Notes under the pieces: generated by a model
The model's input: only the letters and a program-made list of their open reading frames with translations
Databases searched by the model: none
What the model was told of the DNA's origin: nothing
In this document: positions 59,029 to 64,000 of the stretch, in pieces
Numbering within the stretch: position 1 is the first letter of the stretch
Layout: each line of letters starts with the position of its first letter
Source of the DNA: SHVO01 sp050250575
GTDB taxonomy: Bacteria > Pseudomonadota > Alphaproteobacteria > Rhodospirillales > Rhodospirillaceae
Direction: 5' to 3'
Assembly (NCBI GenBank): GCA_050250575.1
Contig: JBFWOJ010000008.1
Span: 114,644 to 178,643 of the forward strand
Length of the DNA: 64,000 nucleotides
Position numbers and translations under genes: made by a program

Positions 59029-60609
59029 CTAGACGCGTGGTGGATTGGATTCAGACGCGACCGGAGGTGCTGCCGGGCGCCGGGACGCGATCCATTCCGC
59101 GATGGTCGACAAAATCCGCTTTTCCGCGCCGTCCGGGCGTCCCGCGGCGAGCCAGCACAAGCCGATCGCCCCGAAGTACGATAGAGCCCCGGCGGTTACG
59201 AGACAGACCGTCTGCAAGAGTTCGCGAAGGAAAGCGTCGTCGTCGGGCCATGCGCGATCGATGCTAATGACGACGGCGCTCATGACGAGCAATGCAAGCG
59301 CAGGACGCCACAGCGCATCGAATATCGCCCCCGGCGACACGGGAAGCTGCCTATTGATGAGCCAGAAATGGACGACGAGGCCGACGGCCGCGCTGAACAC
59401 CAGAGCCCAAGCGGCGCCAATGGGGCCGTAATAGTAAACGCCCGCGATCAGGCTTGGCGGAAGGACGATCACGCTCGGCAGTCCTCGCCACGTGATCAGA
59501 TCCGGGCGCCCGATGGCGAGATAAATCGGCTGACCGTTGGCCGCAGGCAAGCTCAGCAGGCCGTACAAGCTCAAGACTTGAATCAGTGAAACGACCGGCA
59601 TCCATTGAACGCCGAGAAACAGCCGCACGATATGCTCGGCGATGAGGCCAACGCCAACGGCCATCGGCGCGCCGATAAAAAACATGATGCCGAGTGAAGC
59701 GACAAAGGCGTCAGAAAGGCGCGTCGGATCGCCTTGCATGCGCGCAAAGCCTGGAAAAAGCGCGCGCGCGATGGGGTACATGAGCTCGGTCGTCGCGAGG
59801 TTCGAAATCTCGTAGGCGACGGCGTAGTGGCCGAGCGCGGTAGGGCTCGAAAGTTTGCCGACAACGAATGTATCGAGCCGGTTGCGCACCAGGATGATGA
59901 GATTGTTCAGGAACAGCCATTTTGAGAAGTGCAGAAAGGGCATCGCACCTTTCAGCGAAAGCCGCGGCCGGTACGAGTGCATCGTATAGCTGAGCACGAG
60001 CAGCATTCCCTTACCGGTCAGGATGCCAGCGACGAGTGCACGATAATCGCGCCACAGCCAAGCAAGCCCGACCGTGACGATGAACATGGCGACCTTGCTC
60101 CACACCAGCATGCGGAATTCCTGCTCGAACCGCAGCTCAATGCGAAACTCGACGATGCCTATGTTTTGGAAGCCATTGAACACCGCCACCAGCGCAAGCC
60201 AGAACACGACTGTCGCAAGGCGAGGATCGTTATAGAAATTCGCGAGCGGAAAAGCGGCGGCGGCAAGCAGGAGCGCGGTCAACAAGCCGCGCAGGATCGT
60301 GAGCGTCCACGCCGTGTCGTACATCGACCGGTCCGTGGTTTGACGCTGGATCAGAGCGAGGTCGAACCCCAGTTCGAGGACGGTTTCCAGGACGGCAAGC
60401 AAGGTTGCGGCTAGTGCAACCAGGCCGAAATCCTCGGGCACCAGCAGGCGCGCGAGAATGATCGTGCTGATCAGGCCGATGACCCGCATCGCCAGACGCT
60501 GCAGCAGCATCCAGGTCGCGCCGGTGGCTATCTTTTGACCGAGGCCGGGGAACTCGGGCTTACGGGCCTCGGGACCGAGCGGCGATGGAATAACGGTAGG
60601 AGGGGACAT
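59029..60609 (-). CDS. Polysaccharide/lipid-linked oligosaccharide flippase (Wzx-like)
   Basis: 526 residues, 12-14 membrane segments, MOP-superfamily polysaccharide transporter. Seen: the N-terminal region GATWMLLQRLAMRVIGLIST with ARLLVPEDFGLVALA, LRGLLTALLLAAAAFPLANFY, and RLDTFVVGKLSSPTALGHYAVAYEISNL, the typical family order. Moves undecaprenyl-linked or similar sugars across the inner membrane. No sugar-synthesis genes are nearby. Confidence 0.88.
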   Translation of the reverse strand: MSPPTVIPSPLGPEARKPEFPGLGQKIATGATWMLLQRLAMRVIGLISTIILARLLVPEDFGLVALAATLLAVLETVLELGFDLALIQRQTTDRSMYDTAWTLTILRGLLTALLLAAAAFPLANFYNDPRLATVVFWLALVAVFNGFQNIGIVEFRIELRFEQEFRMLVWSKVAMFIVTVGLAWLWRDYRALVAGILTGKGMLLVLSYTMHSYRPRLSLKGAMPFLHFSKWLFLNNLIILVRNRLDTFVVGKLSSPTALGHYAVAYEISNLATTELMYPIARALFPGFARMQGDPTRLSDAFVASLGIMFFIGAPMAVGVGLIAEHIVRLFLGVQWMPVVSLIQVLSLYGLLSLPAANGQPIYLAIGRPDLITWRGLPSVIVLPPSLIAGVYYYGPIGAAWALVFSAAVGLVVHFWLINRQLPVSPGAIFDALWRPALALLVMSAVVISIDRAWPDDDAFLRELLQTVCLVTAGALSYFGAIGLCWLAAGRPDGAEKRILSTIAEWIASRRPAAPPVASESNPPRV

Positions 60610-60687
60610 CGGGAATTCGCGGACTTCGAGTACTAAAAAAACGCAGACCCGATCAGGGACAACAACTCAACCGCGAGAAAGCGCCGC

Positions 60688-60765
60688 TTAAATCACGTTG
60701 AAGAGATAGAGCAGAAGAATGACGGGGATCGGAATTCCAAGCAGCCACAACAGAAGTGGACGCAT
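60688..60765 (-). CDS. 25-residue membrane microprotein
   Basis: MRPLLLWLLGIPIPVILLLY then LFNVI and TAA. GAGG lies 6 bases before the ATG. It is a single hydrophobic helix with a GIPIP kink. Very similar short proteins with the LLGIPIPxILLL core are, from memory, scattered in proteobacterial genomes and usually unannotated. Function unknown. Confidence 0.65.
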   Translation of the reverse strand: MRPLLLWLLGIPIPVILLLYLFNVI

Positions 60766-60871
60766 AAGGTCCTCGCAACGTTAAAACCGTGCGATATCAA
60801 GCGATATCAGCGGCAAAACGTAAGGACGGGCGCTTGGTTCCCGTTACACCAGCTATGGTCGTGAAGAATGT

Positions 60872-61831
60872 TTAGCCTGACGGAAGTATATCCCGCAGGC
60901 GGTCGAGCTCGGCTTGCGCTTCGGCCGCCTCAATGCTGTCGCGCGGGCACTCGCGTTTTGCCGCGAGAAATTGCTCGCGTGCGCCGTTGCCATTGGCCTT
61001 GATGATCCGCACGGCGCCGAGGAAGAGGGCGCGCTCACATCGGGACGCGCGGCTTCGCAAGGTCGATGGGTCGGCTTCGGGAACCTCTTCGGAGTCCGCA
61101 AGCAGCGCTTTCGTCATGTCGCCCTCGGTGCCGCCGAGGGCGGCGGTGAGGAGATCCCGATCGACATAAATTCCCGCGCGCAGTCCGGACTTCACGTACC
61201 ACAGCGCTGCCAGCGAATCGTCGGGGCTCTCCTTGAGCGCACGGCCGAAGGCCTCGGACGCCTCGCGCCACTGGCCGGACAGATACATCGCCATGCCCTG
61301 ACCAAGGTCGGCGGTGTTGGACTGGCCCGGTATATCCCGTAAGCGTTGATATCGCACAGCCGCTTCATCGAACTGGCCGGCGAGAAGTTTGAGGTAGGCC
61401 GTGCGCCGCATCGGCAGCACGGCATCCGGGGTCAGGCGTTCGACCCCTTCGAGATCGGCGATAGCGCCCGCGTATTGGCCGAGGCGTTGCTTGAACACGC
61501 CTCGTAGGAGTTGTGTGCGCCAATTGCCCGGAGAAAGTTCGAGGGCACGGTCCAGGTCGGCAATCGCGGCACCATAATTGGCGAGGCTGCCATGGGCCGA
61601 GGCCCGGCGGGTGTAGTCGATCTCATCAATTGAACCAAAAGCGATGACCTGATCGAGCTTGGCGAGGGCCTCTTCGTATCGGCCCTCGTCGATCAGCGCC
61701 TGCGCTTCGTTGGAAAGGGCGCGAGCCTGGAGGTAGTCGGAAATCTTGGAGGAGGTGCTGCACGCGGAGAGAACGCAGACGAGCGCCACGAGCAAAAAGC
61801 GCGAAGGGGAAGGCAACTGTCCTCTCTCCAT
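60872..61831 (-). CDS. TPR-repeat lipoprotein
   Basis: 319 residues from the ATG at 61831, chosen because it begins a lipoprotein signal (SRFLLVALVCVLSACSTS, lipobox LSAC). Six or so TPR units follow (e.g. EGRYEEALAKLDQVIAFGS; ANYGAAIADLDRALELSPGN; GQWREASEAFGRALKESPDD). Periplasmic scaffold attached to a membrane; partners unknown. Confidence 0.85.
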   Translation of the reverse strand: MERGQLPSPSRFLLVALVCVLSACSTSSKISDYLQARALSNEAQALIDEGRYEEALAKLDQVIAFGSIDEIDYTRRASAHGSLANYGAAIADLDRALELSPGNWRTQLLRGVFKQRLGQYAGAIADLEGVERLTPDAVLPMRRTAYLKLLAGQFDEAAVRYQRLRDIPGQSNTADLGQGMAMYLSGQWREASEAFGRALKESPDDSLAALWYVKSGLRAGIYVDRDLLTAALGGTEGDMTKALLADSEEVPEADPSTLRSRASRCERALFLGAVRIIKANGNGAREQFLAAKRECPRDSIEAAEAQAELDRLRDILPSG

Positions 61832-62068
61832 GCCGTGATGGACGTCGCATATTTTAGAGCTATAAACCTTGGGCTCAATCCTGATTTCTCTGTCGACTCG
61901 CTCAAAACGGTTAAAATTCAGGGGTTCGGGCTTTCCGACCAACCCATGACATCCATCCGCATCAGGCGGACAAGCGTATCCTCGTCGTCAAACAACCGGT
62001 CGGCGTGGTTGCGGCCACCGCGCCCTCGGCCGCATCAAGAATCCGGAAAGCCCCACATCGGCCGCTAA

Positions 62069-63064
62069 CTACTGCAAATAGTCGGCGATATATTCGCCGA
62101 TGATGGTGTCGAGAGGTGCGGGCGGGGTCAGACCTAAGATCTTCGCGCGGGTGGCATCGAGTCCCTTCGGCCAACTGGCAACGAGCTTCTCGACAAAGGG
62201 ATCGGGCGCGACGCTGATCGTCCCCAGTCTGCGAGAGCCGGCGACGCGTTTAAGGCGGTCGGCCATCTCGCCCATCGTCACCGTATGGCTTGGGAGGTTC
62301 AGGCTGCGGTCGTCGGCCAGCTTGGCCGCGTCGACATCGTGCAACTCGATCAGGTTCTCGACGACGCTGCGGTAACCCGCGATGGCCGCCTTTGAATCTA
62401 GATTCACCGGCAGCGCGATATCGACGCCGTTCAAAGGCTCGCGAATGATGCCGCTCATGAAGCTCGAGGCGGCTCTATTGGGCGCGCCGGGGCGTACGAT
62501 CACGCCCGGCAGCCGTGCGCTGCGCCCGTCGATAAATCCTTTGCGGGAATAATCATTCACCAGCAGCTCGCCGACGGCCTTCGTCATCCCGTAGGTCGTC
62601 TGCGGGACGTGGCGGGTCGAATCCGCGGCCCTCGACGGCAAGTCCGACCCGCCGAAGACGGCCATCGAACTCGCGAAAACGTGCCGCGGGCAAGACTTCA
62701 GTGCGCGCAAAGTTTCGAGCAGATGAAGATGGCCTTCGAGGTTCACCCGCATCGCCAAGTCGAAATCGAGTTCCGCGCCGCCGCTGACGACGGAGGCGAG
62801 GTGAAAGACCGAGATGTCCGGCCGGTCGACGAGGCGCCTGACGGTTTCGCGGTCGGAGATATCACCGCGGACGACCTTCACCCGCGCGTCGGAAAAGGGA
62901 AGCGCCGTCGACGAGGGCGTGTCGAACAGCGTGATTTCATCGACCTCCTCGAGCGCGCCGGAAGCGCCGGCAAGGGAACCGCGCTCCAGGATGCGCAGCG
63001 CCACACGCAGCCCGAGGAAGCCCGTGCCACCGGTGATCAGGACCTTAATGGGAGCCTCCCCCAA
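62069..63064 (-). CDS. NAD-dependent epimerase/dehydrogenase, DenD-like
   Basis: 331 residues. Extended SDR: Rossmann motif VLITGGTGFLGLRVALRIL, VFHLASVVSGGAELDFDLAMRVN, active-site pair TYGMTKAVGELLVNDYSRKGFIDGRSARLP (Tyr-x3-Lys), APNRAASSFMSGIIREPLNG. These segments match the D-erythronate dehydrogenase (DenD) family, which starts sugar-acid catabolism, but I assign only the family. Confidence 0.85.
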   Translation of the reverse strand: MGEAPIKVLITGGTGFLGLRVALRILERGSLAGASGALEEVDEITLFDTPSSTALPFSDARVKVVRGDISDRETVRRLVDRPDISVFHLASVVSGGAELDFDLAMRVNLEGHLHLLETLRALKSCPRHVFASSMAVFGGSDLPSRAADSTRHVPQTTYGMTKAVGELLVNDYSRKGFIDGRSARLPGVIVRPGAPNRAASSFMSGIIREPLNGVDIALPVNLDSKAAIAGYRSVVENLIELHDVDAAKLADDRSLNLPSHTVTMGEMADRLKRVAGSRRLGTISVAPDPFVEKLVASWPKGLDATRAKILGLTPPAPLDTIIGEYIADYLQ

Positions 63065-63105
63065 TTCGTGGGAGAAGATAGCGGTTCAGCGACAAATGAT
63101 GGAAC

Positions 63106-63531
63106 CTAGTTTTCCAGTATCGCGTCCATCGTGATATTCGCCTTTAAGAGCTTGGACACGGGACAGCCCACCTTGGCCTTGTTGGCAAGCTCGGCAAATT
63201 GAGCTGCGCCGGCACCGGGCACCTTCGCGCGGAGGGTGAGATGCACGGCGGTAACGGCAAAGCCATCCGGAAGTTTTTCCAGCGTCACGTCCGCCTTCGT
63301 GCGTATCTCGGTGGCGGTCAGCTGCGCTTCGCCGAGGATATTCGAGAGAGCCATGGTGAAGCAGCCGGCGTGCGCGGCGCCGATAAGCTCTTCCGGGTTC
63401 GTTCCGGGGCCGCCCTCGAAACGGGCGGTGAAGCCGTAGGGATGATCCTTGAGGGCTCCGCTTTCGGTCGAAATGGACCCTTTGCCGTCCTTCAAGCCGC
63501 CGCTCCAGATCGCCGAGCCGGATTTTTTCAT
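63106..63531 (-). CDS. OsmC-family peroxiredoxin
   Basis: 141 residues from the ATG at 63531 (AGAGG 9 bases upstream). The two catalytic cysteines are in LIGAAHAGCFTMALS and AKVGCPVSKLL. OsmC/Ohr proteins reduce organic hydroperoxides with thiol cofactors; the sequence is of the OsmC type (GPGTNPEELIGAAHAGC). Confidence 0.92.
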   Translation of the reverse strand: MKKSGSAIWSGGLKDGKGSISTESGALKDHPYGFTARFEGGPGTNPEELIGAAHAGCFTMALSNILGEAQLTATEIRTKADVTLEKLPDGFAVTAVHLTLRAKVPGAGAAQFAELANKAKVGCPVSKLLKANITMDAILEN

Positions 63532-63974
63532 GGATGGGCCTCTCGTTAAGGGGGGAGAATGAGCCTGCCCCGCTATGCAATGGGCGGGCCGGTTCAACCT
63601 GAGAAATAGTGCGCCGCAGTCCAAGAACCTAGGGGAAATTTCGCGGTCTCGGAGTCAAAGTGCATGAACTCCGCGAACTCGTGGTGCCGGCCTGCCGATC
63701 GGGGGACGGGCCTTCCTTACGGCCCGCCTGCAAAAACAGCGGCGGCAATAGGGATTAGTGAGGCAGGGCGATAGGTTGCCGATGGCCGCCGGCGGATGTC
63801 GGGGGTCGGACCAACCGCGGCGGATTAGATCGTCTTTTTAAGGCGTTATCGAAAATCACAAGGATTATTCGGCCCCGCGCGTGTATATTAGAGAATGATT
63901 TGGACTCGGCCCGGCGGAGCAAACCCCGATCCGAGACGTTTGAGTTTTCAGCGCCGAGAAACGCTGACAAGAAC
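63532..63974. other. Gene-free contig end
   Basis: About 440 bp upstream of the OsmC gene with no convincing gene. It must hold the OsmC promoter. Confidence 0.4.
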
Positions 63975-64000
63975 AGATCGGAAGAGCGTCGTGTAGGGAA
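63975..64000 (+). other. Illumina adapter sequence (assembly artefact)
   Basis: Begins AGATCGGAAGAGCGTCGTGT and continues to the last base. This is the standard TruSeq read-through adapter and is not genomic. Confidence 0.97.

Overview
The window is a stretch of high-GC alphaproteobacterial chromosome. The gene order uvrA / ssb / gyrA / coaD / peptidyl-prolyl isomerase, the recG–sdhE–mfd cluster, and a GTTC-N7-GTTC LexA-type box in front of uvrA all fit Alphaproteobacteria; I cannot fix the order or genus. The last 26 bases are Illumina adapter sequence, so this is the end of an assembled contig and not a natural end.

Core region 1 (1-12.8 kb): truncated uvrA (minus), two related membrane-anchored/lipoprotein genes, ssb, small membrane and secreted proteins, a nitronate monooxygenase-like enzyme, gyrA, coaD, a cyclophilin with a Pro/Ala-rich linker, a TPR/O-GlcNAc-transferase-like glycosyltransferase, and tRNA-Lys(UUU).

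Integrated element (12,804-28,830, about 16 kb): it sits in the 3' end of tRNA-Lys and is bounded by a 17-bp direct repeat (attL/attR). It carries a tyrosine integrase, a small HTH protein (excisionase-like), a D5/SF3 helicase, a partial set of phage-structure-like genes (S49 protease, tail-like protein, coiled-coil protein), an XRE repressor operon with two palindromic operators, a divergent operon of small proteins, and a cargo block: a zinc-ribbon membrane protein, three further membrane-anchored proteins, a ComEC-like metallo-beta-lactamase-fold hydrolase divergent from one of them, and a two-gene HTH/HhH pair. No large terminase, portal or major capsid gene is visible, so it looks like a phage satellite or a strongly reduced prophage. 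The most unusual signal is a 15-bp palindrome, GCGAACG-S-CGTTCGC, present in six perfect copies and one near copy, all intergenic within the element, four of them directly behind a stop codon. A 39-bp imperfect direct repeat, a palindrome pair and a seven-copy iteron-like cluster lie toward the right end.

Core region 2 (28.8-64 kb): DUF2189-type membrane protein, gltBD (glutamate synthase), an autotransporter, an alpha/beta hydrolase, a receiver/cyclic-nucleotide-binding protein, a Gld-type ABC transporter operon (ATPase, permease, GldG-like, DUF4340-like), a Nudix / 2Fe-2S ferredoxin / 48-aa membrane protein operon, DUF502, recG, sdhE, mfd, a FrnE-like DsbA-family oxidoreductase, a tandem pair of unusual receiver proteins, a polysaccharide flippase, a 25-aa membrane microprotein, a TPR lipoprotein, a DenD-like epimerase and an OsmC-family protein.

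How the parts relate: the core genes are housekeeping DNA repair (uvrA, ssb, recG, mfd), topology (gyrA), CoA synthesis (coaD), nitrogen assimilation (gltBD) and envelope functions. The element supplies its own integration, replication and repression functions and most likely uses its cargo for host protection or phage competition (inference).
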